A stretch of 36,213 bases of DNA, from positions 1 to 36,213 of the forward strand of contig JABJCN010000128.1 in NCBI GenBank assembly GCA_018668635.1. The letters are read 5' to 3'. The first letter of the stretch is position 1. Every line of letters starts with the position of its first letter. Below, piece by piece: positions 24,833-35,913 of the stretch. The notes under the pieces are model-generated. The model worked only from the letters and a program-made list of their open reading frames with translations, was not told the origin of the DNA and searched no databases. The translations under genes and the position numbers were made by a program. The stretch is from Opitutia bacterium (GTDB taxonomy: Bacteria > Verrucomicrobiota > Verrucomicrobiia > Opitutales > JABJCN01).

Positions 24833-25963
24833 ATGAAATTCAAAATCAATCGGGATCATTTTAGCAATGGCCTCCAGCAGGTTTCGAACGTGGTATCTCT
24901 GCGTCCTACCATGCCTATTCTCAGCAATGTGTTGATCGAGGCGACGGGGGATCAAATCTCACTAACCACGACGAATTTAGATTTAGGTACTCGTTGTACA
25001 ATCAAGGCGGATGTTGAAACAGAAGGAACGCTTACGCTTCCAGTCCGAAAACTAGCATCCATAGTCCGTGATCTACCAAGCATGGAGGTGCTTGTTGAAG
25101 CATTGGATGCTGAGCACGCCAAAATTTCTGCCGGCTCCTCAAAATTTCGAATGACAGCGATCGGCGTAAGTGAATTCCCGCCTTTACCTGTATTTGAGAA
25201 CAATAGTGAATTTACCTTGGAGCAGGCAAATCTCCAAAATATGCTCAAGAGTATTTCATATGCCCAATCATCAGACGAGACGAGGCACATGCTAAATGGT
25301 GTTTATTTCAATTTTGATCAAGGCATGCTAACCCTGGTGGCAACAGACGGAAAGCGCCTCGCGCTCAACAGCAAGGAAATGGAAATCCCAGACGGACAAG
25401 CAGGCAATTTCATTTTACCCATGAAAACAGTCTCCGAACTGGAGCGTCTTTTAGGAAAAGGGAAAGACGTAAAAATTCTTTTTAATGAGAGGCAAGTAGC
25501 TTTTGATATAGCTGTTGATGAAAGCTCTCAAGAACAAGGGCTCTCACAGACAATTCATTTGGTATCGAAGGCTGTGGAAGGAAAGTTTCCGAACTACAAA
25601 ATTGTTATACCAGAAGATGCAGACCAAACAGTTGCAATTGACCGAGAAACTCTACGAGAAAATATTTCTAGGGCAGCGCTTGTTGTAACGGATAAAAGTC
25701 AGTCCATAACAATGACTTTTAGTGAAAACCAGATTGTTATTAAAGGACAGAGCGCTGAGTTTGGTGAATCTGAAGAAAAGGTGGAGATCGAGTATGGAGG
25801 ACCTGAAACCAAGCTCACATTCAATCCAGAATATCTAATCCACCCACTCAAGGTTTTGGAAGACGATGAAGTCATTTTTGAGTTCAAGAACGATATGAGT
25901 CCTGGAGTTTTTAAAAACACCGGTCATTTCAGTTGTGTGGTTATGCCACTTCGCCTTGGATAG
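24833..25963 (+). CDS. dnaN: DNA polymerase III beta subunit (sliding clamp)
   Basis: The clamp encircles DNA and tethers polymerase III. The 376-residue length and three-domain beta-clamp pattern fit. Visible hallmarks are the N-terminal [15 protein letters not shown] (about residues 24-38), [18 protein letters not shown] (about 142-159), [11 protein letters not shown], and the C-terminal VVMPLRLG, the standard ending that helps form the peptide-binding pocket. dnaA and recF, its frequent neighbours, are absent here; the gene sits between a toxin-like orphan and an unknown membrane protein. The start ATG has no Shine-Dalgarno. Confidence 0.98.
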   Translation: MKFKINRDHFSNGLQQVSNVVSLRPTMPILSNVLIEATGDQISLTTTNLDLGTRCTIKADVETEGTLTLPVRKLASIVRDLPSMEVLVEALDAEHAKISAGSSKFRMTAIGVSEFPPLPVFENNSEFTLEQANLQNMLKSISYAQSSDETRHMLNGVYFNFDQGMLTLVATDGKRLALNSKEMEIPDGQAGNFILPMKTVSELERLLGKGKDVKILFNERQVAFDIAVDESSQEQGLSQTIHLVSKAVEGKFPNYKIVIPEDADQTVAIDRETLRENISRAALVVTDKSQSITMTFSENQIVIKGQSAEFGESEEKVEIEYGGPETKLTFNPEYLIHPLKVLEDDEVIFEFKNDMSPGVFKNTGHFSCVVMPLRLG

Positions 25964-25999
25964 ACCGCGAAAGCGAGAAAGGAAGGAATAGACTCTGTT

Positions 26000-26914
26000 T
26001 TGAGCCCAGAGATTAATACATTTTTGGGTCCAACCCTAGTCATATTGGCGATCATAACGTCGTGTATATCCATGGGGATTATACCTCTGGGACATCCAAT
26101 GTTGCACATTGCCAACCGTTGGCTTCGTTGGCTCCTGATCGCACTTCTATTTGCTTTATTGCTTGATAATCAAGATTGGACCGTAGGTAAGCGCTCTATA
26201 TTACCATTGTTCCTTATTGCTTTTTTGGCCTGGTTTTTACTAGAAACCATGATCAATTGGGCCAAAATAAGTACTTTTAGTCGTAGTGACTATCCCCTTT
26301 TCCCTCGCTATCTAATTAATCACAATGGTGATGAGTGGCCTGTTGAACAAAAAGCAATCGAGATAAAGGAATGGTTGTCAAAAAATGGTTTCAAGAAGGT
26401 TCAGTCTCTAAAATTTGGGAATGAAAGCTCTTTAGTCCTCCGAACCACATTTTATGAAGACAAAACATCTACCTACCGCATTCAAATTCACTTTCTTCCG
26501 CCAAACCAAACAGGTCGTACCATGTTCTTTGTTGTTACAACTTTGGCAGAAGATGATACTCGATTTACTACTGATAATATTTCAATGCCGTTTGCCATAT
26601 ATGTACCGGAAAACTGGGATTTATATAGAAAGCCGCTTGTTATCTCTTTGCCCAAGCTACTTTCCATTCACAAAGAACGCGTGAAGGGGAAAGGTAAAGC
26701 GCTGATACCTTGGGGGATTGAACCACAGGATGATCTTGATCGTCAGCGGAGGGACCTCGAGCAGGTTAATATCGACCACGGGTTTCTTTATCCCAGCAAT
26801 TACCATGATGAATACGGTCGCCTTACCCCAGAGGGGCGCTACAGAATGTGGAAAGAAATGTGGCTTTTAAGCTACCTCGGGTGCCCACTTTCCCAAAGAC
26901 CTAACAAAACTTGA
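26000..26914 (+). CDS. Unknown three-TM membrane protein
   Basis: This 304-residue protein was not recognised. Three TM helices are predicted near the N-terminus (about residues 9-29, 42-56 and 66-82). The rest is a soluble domain with EWPVEQKAIEIKEWLSKNG (about 112-130), a central beta-rich part, and a basic/aromatic C-terminus (PEGRYRMWKEMWLLSYLGC). The start is TTG at 26000, with AAGGA about 12 bases upstream; it is 36 bases after dnaN, so the genes may be cotranscribed. There is no catalytic motif that I can name. Its 3' end is 33 bases from the convergent moaA stop. Confidence 0.75.
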   Translation: MSPEINTFLGPTLVILAIITSCISMGIIPLGHPMLHIANRWLRWLLIALLFALLLDNQDWTVGKRSILPLFLIAFLAWFLLETMINWAKISTFSRSDYPLFPRYLINHNGDEWPVEQKAIEIKEWLSKNGFKKVQSLKFGNESSLVLRTTFYEDKTSTYRIQIHFLPPNQTGRTMFFVVTTLAEDDTRFTTDNISMPFAIYVPENWDLYRKPLVISLPKLLSIHKERVKGKGKALIPWGIEPQDDLDRQRRDLEQVNIDHGFLYPSNYHDEYGRLTPEGRYRMWKEMWLLSYLGCPLSQRPNKT

Positions 26915-26947
26915 TGAGACATTGACCTCAAATAGCCCTTTCCTGTA

Positions 26948-27997
26948 TCAACCACCGATATAGGACATTTCCACTTTGCCGACTTTCATGTCACTTCGGA
27001 GTTCAGAATAACGATCATCTCTGCTTCGCCAAATTCCTTCAAGAAAGTGACGAATATCACCATTGCCTCGCAAAACCTCCCTTAGGTTCTTACCTGTAGA
27101 CGCAAAGAGACAGGTGAATAATATACCGTCTGCTGAAAGCCTAGCTCGATTACAATCCTTACAAAACGGCTGAGAAACTGATCCTATCATTCCAAATTCA
27201 CCCTGCCCATCTAGGTATCTATAACGCCTAGCTACTTCACCAACATAATTAGCCTCAACAGGTTCCACTTGGTATCGACTTTGCACATCTGCTAAAATCT
27301 CTTTTGTTGTGTAAACATTATCTCGAGACCAGTTATTGCAGTTTCCTACGTCCATATACTCAATAAACCTTAAAATATGTGGCGTACCTCGAAAGTATTC
27401 TGCGAGAGGCAATACCTGATGATCGTTTATCCCCTTTATAATAACCGAGTTCACTTTGACTGCTAGCTTAGCCTCCTCCGCGCTACGGATACCATCTATT
27501 ACTTTTTCCACAGGAATCTCTTTACCACTCATTTTACGAAAGGTTTCGTCTTCAATAGCATCCAGGCTTAATGTAACTCTATCTAGTCCGGCTGCCTTTA
27601 ACCTTTTAGCATTCTTTCTTAGTAGTAATCCATTGGTGGTCAGAGCAATCTCCTCGATACCATCCACTGTTCTTAAATCCTGAACCAAATCTTCTACATT
27701 TGGCCTCAGCAAAGGCTCACCACCAGTCAAGCGTACTTTTTTACCTCCACAAGCAGCAAAGGCTTCCACTACCTTTCGAATCTCAACAAAGCTCAAGATT
27801 TTCTCCTTATTAAGGAAAGTGTAGTCTGGCCCAAATGTTTCATTCGGCATGCAATAACCGCAACGAAGGTTACATTGGTCCGTCAGTGAAACCCTTAAGT
27901 CCCGCAGGTTTCGACCCAGTTGGTCTCGAGGATTTGAGGTTGTGAGATCGTTCAACGTCTTCATTAATGTAGAAAAAACACTATATTGATTAGCCAA
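26948..27997 (-). CDS. moaA: GTP 3',8-cyclase MoaA (radical SAM)
   Basis: MoaA converts GTP to 3',8-cyclo-7,8-dihydro-GTP in the first step of molybdenum cofactor synthesis. The N-terminal radical SAM [4Fe-4S] ligands are C42, C46 and C49 (CNLRCGYC), and the second cluster uses C279, C282 and C296. The C-terminus ends in the diagnostic Gly-Gly (SYIGG). The longest frame starts at TTG 27997, but the ATG at 27964 (Met12) is likely the true start because MoaA proteins begin near the LGRNLRDLRVSLTD segment and moeA starts at the same base on the other strand. No moaC, moaD or moaE lies in the window. Confidence 0.95.
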   Translation of the reverse strand: MANQYSVFSTLMKTLNDLTTSNPRDQLGRNLRDLRVSLTDQCNLRCGYCMPNETFGPDYTFLNKEKILSFVEIRKVVEAFAACGGKKVRLTGGEPLLRPNVEDLVQDLRTVDGIEEIALTTNGLLLRKNAKRLKAAGLDRVTLSLDAIEDETFRKMSGKEIPVEKVIDGIRSAEEAKLAVKVNSVIIKGINDHQVLPLAEYFRGTPHILRFIEYMDVGNCNNWSRDNVYTTKEILADVQSRYQVEPVEANYVGEVARRYRYLDGQGEFGMIGSVSQPFCKDCNRARLSADGILFTCLFASTGKNLREVLRGNGDIRHFLEGIWRSRDDRYSELRSDMKVGKVEMSYIGG

Positions 27998-29199
27998 TGA
28001 TTTCCGTCAAAGACGCTTTTGAGACAATTTTAAACCACGTGACTGTTCTTCCTTACGAAACCTGTGTTTTGGGTAAGGCAACGAGCCGTACCTTGCGCCA
28101 TCCGGTTTCAACGGATCATGATTTGCCTCCTTACAATCGAATTATGATGGACGGCATTGCCGCTCGTTCAGAAGCATTTATTGGAGGTGATCAAGTTCGC
28201 CTTAAGATCATCGGCCTCCAATCAGCGGGAAGTTTAAGGAAAGAACTTACAAACACTTTTGATTGTTTTGAGGTGGCAACTGGTGCAGTACTTCCCCTCG
28301 GTGCTGATGTCGTCATACCAGTAGAGGAAATTTCTATTTCAGAAAATTATGCTACGGTCTCTGAGGCCTTCAAATTAACCCCTGGGCGTTATATCCATAG
28401 AAAGGGTTCAGACCGGAGCAAAGGAGAGGTTCTTCTCCCAGAAGGGATTCGTCTGGGCGCCAAAGAAATAGCAGTTGCGGCATCTTGCGGTTATAATGAA
28501 CTTAAAGTTGCTGCATGCCCTTCAGTGGCCATTATATCGACGGGTGATGAACTTGTGGATATTGATAAAGTACCAATGCCTCACCAGATTCGGCGCTCGA
28601 ACTCCCATAGTCTTGCTGCTGCTTTGCTATCGTCTGGTCTTGGCATTCCTAATTTGTCTCATTTTGTTGATGATGCAAGCAAGGTACGTGATGGACTATT
28701 ACATGTTTTACAAACAGCCCAGATTATAACACTTTGTGGAGGGGTTTCAAAGGGGAGGTTAGACCACTTGCCTCGTGCACTTGAAGCAGTCGGGGTAATA
28801 AAGCATTTTCACTGGGTGGCACAGCGTCCAGGAAAACCTTTTTTGTTTGGAACAGGCCCCTCTGGCCAACCGGTTTTTGCGTTGCCCGGAAACCCTTTGT
28901 CAGCACTTACTTGTTTTCATCGGTATGTAATCCCAGCTTTGGAAAAGATGGCTGGCCGAAAGCACAAATTAATAATGAAATTGCCTTTGCAGGAGCCATA
29001 TAGCTTTAAGCCTCAATTGACAAATTTTTTGCCTATTGAAATAAATAACGGGGTTTTAGGGTCTGAAGTTAAGCCACATCCTGCAGGCAATTCTGGTGAC
29101 TTCGCGGGTATCTTAAACACAGACGGTTTTATTGAGTTGCCTGCTGAAGGTACCGATTACAGGAAAGGCTTAACCCTACCTTTCTGGCCTTGGTTGTAG
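27997..29199 (+). CDS. moeA: Molybdopterin molybdenumtransferase MoeA
   Basis: MoeA inserts molybdate into adenylylated molybdopterin. This 400-residue protein shows the MoeA N-terminus (ISVKDAFETILNHV), the MMDGIAAR segment, the MPT-binding domain with IISTGDEL and RRSNSHSLAAAL, GGVSKGRLDHLP and the ALPGNPLSALTCF motif. The ATG at 27997 fits the family start exactly, so the promoter must lie within or before the moaA 5' end. It diverges from moaA, and its stop is 35 bases before the convergent atpC stop. Confidence 0.95.
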   Translation: MISVKDAFETILNHVTVLPYETCVLGKATSRTLRHPVSTDHDLPPYNRIMMDGIAARSEAFIGGDQVRLKIIGLQSAGSLRKELTNTFDCFEVATGAVLPLGADVVIPVEEISISENYATVSEAFKLTPGRYIHRKGSDRSKGEVLLPEGIRLGAKEIAVAASCGYNELKVAACPSVAIISTGDELVDIDKVPMPHQIRRSNSHSLAAALLSSGLGIPNLSHFVDDASKVRDGLLHVLQTAQIITLCGGVSKGRLDHLPRALEAVGVIKHFHWVAQRPGKPFLFGTGPSGQPVFALPGNPLSALTCFHRYVIPALEKMAGRKHKLIMKLPLQEPYSFKPQLTNFLPIEINNGVLGSEVKPHPAGNSGDFAGILNTDGFIELPAEGTDYRKGLTLPFWPWL

Positions 29200-29234
29200 G
29201 TTGCAGTTTCCACTCCCAACCGCCATGCAAACGA

Positions 29235-29645
29235 TCATCTATTCTTTTTGAGGAGCTTTTGTGTAATGGCAAAGCGGGCAATAGATTCCAGTCTTTCCAC
29301 CTCGGCAGGATCAATGTTGTCTTCTTCGGCTTTTCTAAGGGCATCCTCAGCTCGAGCTTGCGCTTTTTCTGTCGCCTCAATGTCAATCTCCTCAATATCA
29401 ATGGCGGCTTCAGTAATGACTGATACTTTGTCTCCAAAGATTTCAACAAACCCATTATCAACAGCAAGAAACTCGCTCTCTGAACCACTCTGAACACGAA
29501 CTTCACCAGAGTCTACGAGTGCAATTAATGGGATATGGCCTGGTAAAATTTCCATTTCCCCTTCGGAGCAGGGCAGTTTTACACGATCCACAGATTTATT
29601 ATAGACCCGCTTTTCTGGTGTAACGATTTCAAGCTTCAGTGACAT
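29235..29645 (-). CDS. atpC: F-type ATP synthase epsilon subunit
   Basis: Epsilon couples rotation of the gamma stalk and inhibits hydrolysis. The 136-residue protein has the N-terminal beta sandwich (about 1-85, GEMEILPGHIPLIALVDSG) and the C-terminal helical hairpin (about 90-136). It is the last gene of the atp operon, 23 bases after atpD, and its stop is 35 bases from the convergent moeA stop. Length and motif agree with the family. Confidence 0.95.
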   Translation of the reverse strand: MSLKLEIVTPEKRVYNKSVDRVKLPCSEGEMEILPGHIPLIALVDSGEVRVQSGSESEFLAVDNGFVEIFGDKVSVITEAAIDIEEIDIEATEKAQARAEDALRKAEEDNIDPAEVERLESIARFAITQKLLKKNR

Positions 29646-29668
29646 TATTTTAATGTTTAATTTACTGC

Positions 29669-31102
<1,434 letters not shown>

Positions 31103-31131
31103 TTAAAAGAGATGTTTGTTATATATTGGAA

Positions 31132-32013
31132 TTATTTTGCAAAAGCAGCGGCGGAAATTTCAAGAATCTCCTGAGTAATAGAGGCCTGACGAACGCGGTT
31201 GTATTCGAGGGTTAGGTCATCAATGAGTGATTTGGCATTGTCGGTTGCACTTTTCATGGCGACCATGCGGGCACTGTGTTCTGAAGCTTTTGCTTCAAGC
31301 ACAAGTTGGTAGACTTCCTGCTTGAAGTACAGAGCGGCAAGCTCGGCCAAAATCTTTTCTCTGTCAGGTTCAAAATGAATTTCACGACCATCCTTGGGGA
31401 GTGCGGCATCTTTCTGCCCAAATCGCTTCCGAAGAGTTTCAAGCATGGTGGAGACGTCCACCACCGGCAGAAGTTGTATCACTTCCGGTTCCTGCCTAAG
31501 TGTGTTTATGAAATTAGTGTACAGTACCTCAACTGTGTCGATTTTCTTTTCAATAAAAGCCTTGATTAAGAATTCTACAGCTGGTCGCACTTCACTAAAG
31601 CTGGCATTATCACTAAGTGGAAAGTCGGCGAGCAGGTCTCGTTTGGTTCTGGATACAAACTGAGCCCCTCGCTTGCCAAGTGCCACATAGCAACAGTTCC
31701 CGTCTTGTTTGGTAAGGTGACGAAATAAGTTGGCATTTAGAGCACCACAAAGCCCCTTGTCAGAACTTACCACGAGAATGCCACGGTTTTTAACATCACG
31801 GCGTTGAAAAAAAGGAAGCTCGCTGGAGGATAGGTCCATTCCACCCAGAGACCCGAGGATATCTGCCAACAAAAGAGCATATGGCCTTCCGGATAAGGCG
31901 ATATCCTGTGCTTTTTTCATCTTTGACGCAGCTACCATTTGCATGGCCTTGGTGATCTGCATCGTATTTTTGACTGACTTGATGCGTCTTCGTATGTCCC
32001 TCGTGTTTGCCAT
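31132..32013 (-). CDS. atpG: F-type ATP synthase gamma subunit
   Basis: Gamma is the rotating central stalk. The 293-residue protein has the N-terminal helix MANTRDIRRRIKSVKNTMQI, followed by KAMQMVAASKMKKAQ, and the C-terminal helix ending SITQEILEISAAAFAK, which together form the coiled-coil rotor shaft. The central segment SSDKGLCGALNANLFRHL is also typical. It lies 48 bases after atpA and 44 before atpD. Confidence 0.97.
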   Translation of the reverse strand: MANTRDIRRRIKSVKNTMQITKAMQMVAASKMKKAQDIALSGRPYALLLADILGSLGGMDLSSSELPFFQRRDVKNRGILVVSSDKGLCGALNANLFRHLTKQDGNCCYVALGKRGAQFVSRTKRDLLADFPLSDNASFSEVRPAVEFLIKAFIEKKIDTVEVLYTNFINTLRQEPEVIQLLPVVDVSTMLETLRKRFGQKDAALPKDGREIHFEPDREKILAELAALYFKQEVYQLVLEAKASEHSARMVAMKSATDNAKSLIDDLTLEYNRVRQASITQEILEISAAAFAK

Positions 32014-32061
32014 TGAGCTTGCTTTTGCTGCTTTTCGGTTGGTGACCCTTTGTATTACTCT

Positions 32062-33597
32062 TTAATTTCCGAAGCCCCGTTTCCATTCTTCTATGGCTTT
32101 TTGTAAATTGCCTTCTATCTCGTCGGTTATAGCCTGTTCCTTGAGAATATTTTCAGCAATTTCAGTACCACGGGTGTTGAAGAAATCCCGAAGGCTATCG
32201 ACTGCTGCAGTAACTCGGTCTGTTTCAATGGAATCAAAGTGATTATTCTGAACCGCCCACATGATACCAACCTGAATTTCAACAGGTATTGGACTGTATG
32301 CCGGTTGTTTGAATACTTCCACAATTCGAGCACCACGATCCAGTGTGGCTTTGGTCTTTTCATCAAGATCAGACTCGAATTGCGAGAATGCAGCCAATTC
32401 ACGGAACTGGGCTAGTTGCAACTTTACGCTACCAGCAACTTTTTTGATGGCCTTGATCTGTGCGGCGGAACCAACGCGGGAGACGGACAAACCAACAGAT
32501 ATCGCAGGGCGTATGCCTTGATTGAACAGATCAGTTTCAAGAAAGATTTGTCCATCAGTAATTGAAATGACATTTGTGGGAATATATCCTGACACATCAC
32601 CCATTTGGGTCTCAATTATTGGAAGTGCTGTTAGGGAACCACCACCATTATCTTGATTTAGGCGAGCTGAGCGCTCAAGCAAGCGAGAGTGAAGATAGAA
32701 AACATCTCCTGGATATGCCTCGCGACCGGATGGTCGCTTGAGGATTAGAGATATTTGTCTATAGGCTACTGCTTGCTTGGATAGGTCATCATATACGACA
32801 AGAGCATCCATACCATTGTGCATGAACCATTCCCCCATGGATGCGCCACCGAATGGCGCAAGATATTGGTTGGCTGGATTGTCCGCGGCAGGTGCACTGA
32901 CGACGATCGTGTATTGTAGGGCACCAGCATCTTCAAGGGCTTTGATCGTTCGGGCAACATTGGCATTTTTCTGACCAACGGCTACATATATCGAGTAAAC
33001 TGGTCTAAAATCAGGATCTCCGCTGGCTTCACCCTGCTTATTTATGCTTGCTTGGTTGATTATGGTATCGATGGCAATAGTGGTCTTGCCGGTCGAGCGA
33101 TCTCCAATGATTAGTTCGCGTTGCCCACGACCTACTGGGATCATGGAGTCGATGGCGAGAATTCCGGTTTGTAGTGGTTGACTGACTGACTGGCGCGGGA
33201 TAATACCCGGAGCAATTTTTTCAATTGGATAGAATTCCTCAGATTCGATAGGTCCCTTGCCGTCAATTGGTTGTCCTATGGCGTCCACAACACGACCAAG
33301 AAGGCCCTTTCCTACCGGAACAGAGAGAAGTTTGCCTGTAGTTCGAACCTCATCCCCTTCCTTAAGTGCGGAATAATCTCCCAAGATGACGCAACCCACT
33401 TCATCTTCTTCAAGATTTAGGGCGATACCATAAGCACCACCAGGAAACTCCACCATTTCATTAAACATAACCTTTGAGAGGCCATCGACTTTGGCGACCC
33501 CGTCGGCAATTGTGGTGATCTGGCCAACATTGGCCTTTACCGCGCTAGTGGAAAGTTTGTTTATTTCCTTTTGGATGAGTTCGGCGATTTCGCTCAT
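32062..33597 (-). CDS. atpA: F-type ATP synthase alpha subunit
   Basis: This is the non-catalytic nucleotide-binding subunit of F1. The 511-residue length is standard. The P-loop is GDRSTGKT (165-172), with Ser in place of the more common Gln. The arginine-finger region [14 protein letters not shown] and the segment [14 protein letters not shown] are present. It lies 37 bases after atpH and 48 before atpG. The start ATG has an A/T-rich leader and no Shine-Dalgarno. Confidence 0.98.
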   Translation of the reverse strand: MSEIAELIQKEINKLSTSAVKANVGQITTIADGVAKVDGLSKVMFNEMVEFPGGAYGIALNLEEDEVGCVILGDYSALKEGDEVRTTGKLLSVPVGKGLLGRVVDAIGQPIDGKGPIESEEFYPIEKIAPGIIPRQSVSQPLQTGILAIDSMIPVGRGQRELIIGDRSTGKTTIAIDTIINQASINKQGEASGDPDFRPVYSIYVAVGQKNANVARTIKALEDAGALQYTIVVSAPAADNPANQYLAPFGGASMGEWFMHNGMDALVVYDDLSKQAVAYRQISLILKRPSGREAYPGDVFYLHSRLLERSARLNQDNGGGSLTALPIIETQMGDVSGYIPTNVISITDGQIFLETDLFNQGIRPAISVGLSVSRVGSAAQIKAIKKVAGSVKLQLAQFRELAAFSQFESDLDEKTKATLDRGARIVEVFKQPAYSPIPVEIQVGIMWAVQNNHFDSIETDRVTAAVDSLRDFFNTRGTEIAENILKEQAITDEIEGNLQKAIEEWKRGFGN

Positions 33598-33634
33598 GGC
33601 GTATTATATAATTTTAAATTACAATTATTGTTGT

Positions 33635-34030
33635 TCAGAGAATAGTATCTGCAAGTGGACTTAAGCGATAATTGACGGAGTTTTCGTAAACATTATCACC
33701 AATATTTACGCGCAGACCTGCAATTAATTCAGGAGTTTCCTTCGAATCAATATCAACTGAACGGCCTATTTCTTCTTCTACAAATTTCTTAATAGAATTG
33801 GTGATATTTTTAGATATCGGACCAGCATGCTCTATAAATGCTGTGTAACTCGCTATTTTGCGCTCAACATATTTTTTATATATTCGCAACAGCGACTTAC
33901 AATTTCGTGGCTGATTTGTAGCAAGGGCTTTTAGTACTTCTCCAACCCGTTTGCCACAAACTTCACCATCCTTAAGAGATATTTCAACCAACCTCTTCGC
34001 TAGGTCACATATTTGCTTTTCGTCAACCAT
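33635..34030 (-). CDS. atpH: F-type ATP synthase delta subunit, short form
   Basis: Delta joins F1 to the peripheral stalk. At 131 residues it is about 45 shorter than the usual 175-180. The C-terminal part is typical (ELIAGLRVNIGDNVYENSVN near the end, then RLSPLADTIL), while the N-terminal helical domain is reduced. No frameshift is evident: the start at 34030 lies 21 bases after the atpF stop and upstream sequence is not open in this frame over a conserved stretch. A shortened delta is thus likely a lineage trait; how it binds alpha is unclear. Confidence 0.85.
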   Translation of the reverse strand: MVDEKQICDLAKRLVEISLKDGEVCGKRVGEVLKALATNQPRNCKSLLRIYKKYVERKIASYTAFIEHAGPISKNITNSIKKFVEEEIGRSVDIDSKETPELIAGLRVNIGDNVYENSVNYRLSPLADTIL

Positions 34031-34051
34031 TTGGATTCTACTTCTTGGGGA

Positions 34052-34633
34052 CTAAACTTCAGTGATTTCCTTTGCCGCAGCCTCGCTAAATCGAACCTTT
34101 TCTTCATCTGCAAGTTCCCGATCAAGAACCTTTGCTGAAGTTTCTACGACCAATTTTGCAAATTCCAATTTTGTATCTGCAACCATGGTTTGACGTTCCA
34201 GTTCCATTTGCTCAGTAGCTTTTCGAATTATGTCTTCAGCTCTAGCTTCTGCATCCTTTCGAAGTTGTTCTTCAAAACTTTTTGCCTGCTCACGTGCAGA
34301 AGCGAGAGTTTTTTGAGCCTCTTCTGAGGCTTCCTTTAAGGTGTCTGTATGCTTGCGCTCTGCATCCTCAAGCTTGATCTTAACTTCCTCAGCGTAGCGA
34401 AGACCATCTGTGATTTTCTTTTCACGTTCTTCCATCGTGCCAAGAATTTTTTTGAAGCCAAAATTCCAAAGTATATAGGCGAGGATGAGGAAGCAGATGA
34501 CCTGCGCGGTCAACAAGGGAGTGTCCACCCCGAACTGCCGGCCGATACTCTCAGCCTTTTCGGCGAGTCCGCCTGCTGCCTCTTCTTCACTGTGGACGGC
34601 TGCTGCAATAGTGTAGAAGTTGTTCAAGCTCAT
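34052..34633 (-). CDS. atpF: F-type ATP synthase b subunit
   Basis: b is the membrane-anchored peripheral stalk. The 193-residue protein has an unusually long N-terminal tail (about 1-38, acidic and Ala/Glu-rich), one TM helix (about 40-60), and a long coiled coil rich in Glu, Lys, Arg and Ala to the C-terminus. The FGFKKILGTMEEREKKI segment after the TM is typical. Its start is 77 bases after atpE and it ends 21 bases before atpH. Confidence 0.95.
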   Translation of the reverse strand: MSLNNFYTIAAAVHSEEEAAGGLAEKAESIGRQFGVDTPLLTAQVICFLILAYILWNFGFKKILGTMEEREKKITDGLRYAEEVKIKLEDAERKHTDTLKEASEEAQKTLASAREQAKSFEEQLRKDAEARAEDIIRKATEQMELERQTMVADTKLEFAKLVVETSAKVLDRELADEEKVRFSEAAAKEITEV

Positions 34634-34652
34634 GGTTTGAGGTTTTAGATTG

Positions 34653-34696
34653 TGTGCTCTTGCCGTGGCCCGATTTCAGACCACGACAGTTGCACA
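34653..34696 (-). promoter_or_regulatory. Structured intercistronic region between atpE and atpF
   Basis: On the minus strand an outer 5-bp stem TGTGC/GCACA (34692-34696 with 34653-34657), an internal loop of 6+6 nt, and an inner 5-bp stem CGTGG/CCACG (34681-34685 with 34664-34668) with a 12-nt loop lie 20 bases before the atpF start. Such a structure could limit atpF translation or stabilise the atpE segment so that the c ring outnumbers b; this is inference. Confidence 0.35.
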
Positions 34697-34710
34697 AAGA
34701 TACTTTCTTA

Positions 34711-34914
34711 TTATAGGAATAGGGCGTAGAAAGCGACTGCTTCTGCGAGCGCCATGCCAATGATGCCCTGCACCAGAATTTGGCCGGAGGCACTAGGATT
34801 GCGTCCGACGGCTTCTACAGCTTTCATGCCCACGAGTCCAACACCGATTGCGGCGCCAAGACAACCCAGGGCAGCTTGAATGCTTCCTTCCATTTCTGCA
34901 ATTATTTCAAACAT
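34711..34914 (-). CDS. atpE: F-type ATP synthase c subunit
   Basis: The c ring carries the transported ions. This 67-residue hairpin is on the short side. Helix 1 carries the glycine-rich GCLGAAIGVGLVG, the polar loop is VGRNPSASG, and helix 2 holds the ion-binding Glu58 in GMALAEAVAFYA. Glu58 is followed by Ala rather than the Ser/Thr found in Na+-binding c subunits, so proton coupling is likelier. It lies 93 bases after atpB and 77 before atpF. Confidence 0.96.
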   Translation of the reverse strand: MFEIIAEMEGSIQAALGCLGAAIGVGLVGMKAVEAVGRNPSASGQILVQGIIGMALAEAVAFYALFL

Positions 34915-35007
34915 TTCACTTATTTATTTGGGTTTTTATATTTATAACAATGATTCCTGCCGCCCACTCAAATGGATGGTCCCGGCAAGAAAATTTTCTG
35001 TGTGGAT

Positions 35008-35913
35008 TTAATGGTGATCATCATCTCCGTGGTTACATATTAAGCCGATATATACGGATACTAATAACATAAATACAAGTGCTTGTACTGCACCGATAAG
35101 CGTTTCCAGTAGATAGAATGGCAATAAGAGCACAGTTGGCATTATTTGGCTTAGGATGCCAGGCATCCCATGACCCAGTGCGTACATACTGTGCAATAGG
35201 CTTTCTCCGCCGAATACGTTTCCGAAAAGACGGAACGTCAGAGATATTGGTCGGAAGCAGATTGAAACGATTTCAATGATGCCCACCATTCCAAATACAA
35301 GAAATAAAAAGGCGTATATTGGACCAGGAGTTTCTTTGGCGTCTGCCTTGTTTCCGAATAAGTCCTTCGCGATAACTCCTGGGCCAGCGTATCTCACTAT
35401 ATAATACATCCAGGCGCCCATGGACACTAGTGCTAAGGCTAAAGTCATATTAAGGTCCGCATTTCCAGGGCGAATCCATGGCTCTACAATGTGGCCGGCA
35501 TTATCTTTCCATCCAATTGAGCCGACTCCGGGAAAAAGACCACTCCAATTGTGTATAAGAATAAAAATGAACAGTGATGACATCAACCAGAAGGTTGGGC
35601 CAGATAACTTTTTTCCAACGATGGGCCCTGAAATATTACGTACTGCGTCAACCACTCCTTCCACTATCATTTGTCCTTTCCCCGGAACAAGTTTGGGCCG
35701 TCCCACAATCAACTGAATAATTCCCACAATTATAAGGCAAACAACCCAACAAGTAACCATAGAGTTGGTTACTGGCAACGGTCCTATTTCAAATAATGTT
35801 TGAGCTTTGGGGCTTACTGTGTGTCCTCCCCCACCACTTTCGGCAACTGCAATGTTTGCTGAAGTGCTGAAAAATATAATTCCCAAGAGGAGTTGTATCC
35901 ACCTTCTTTTCAT
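35008..35913 (-). CDS. atpB: F-type ATP synthase a subunit
   Basis: a forms the ion half-channels with the c ring. The 301-residue protein has an N-terminal signal-like segment (about 1-24, ending AVA), then five or six TM helices, with the essential Arg228 in ISLTFRLFGNVFGGE. The C-terminus is a short acidic/His tail, HGDDDHH. It is the first atp gene in the window; atpI is not seen immediately upstream. The ATG at 35913 has no Shine-Dalgarno. Confidence 0.96.
   Translation of the reverse strand: MKRRWIQLLLGIIFFSTSANIAVAESGGGGHTVSPKAQTLFEIGPLPVTNSMVTCWVVCLIIVGIIQLIVGRPKLVPGKGQMIVEGVVDAVRNISGPIVGKKLSGPTFWLMSSLFIFILIHNWSGLFPGVGSIGWKDNAGHIVEPWIRPGNADLNMTLALALVSMGAWMYYIVRYAGPGVIAKDLFGNKADAKETPGPIYAFLFLVFGMVGIIEIVSICFRPISLTFRLFGNVFGGESLLHSMYALGHGMPGILSQIMPTVLLLPFYLLETLIGAVQALVFMLLVSVYIGLICNHGDDDHH

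Noticed and set aside
29200-29234. GGTTG/CAACC pairing after moeA as a terminator
   Set aside because: The stem is only 5 bp with a long loop and no T-tract on either strand.
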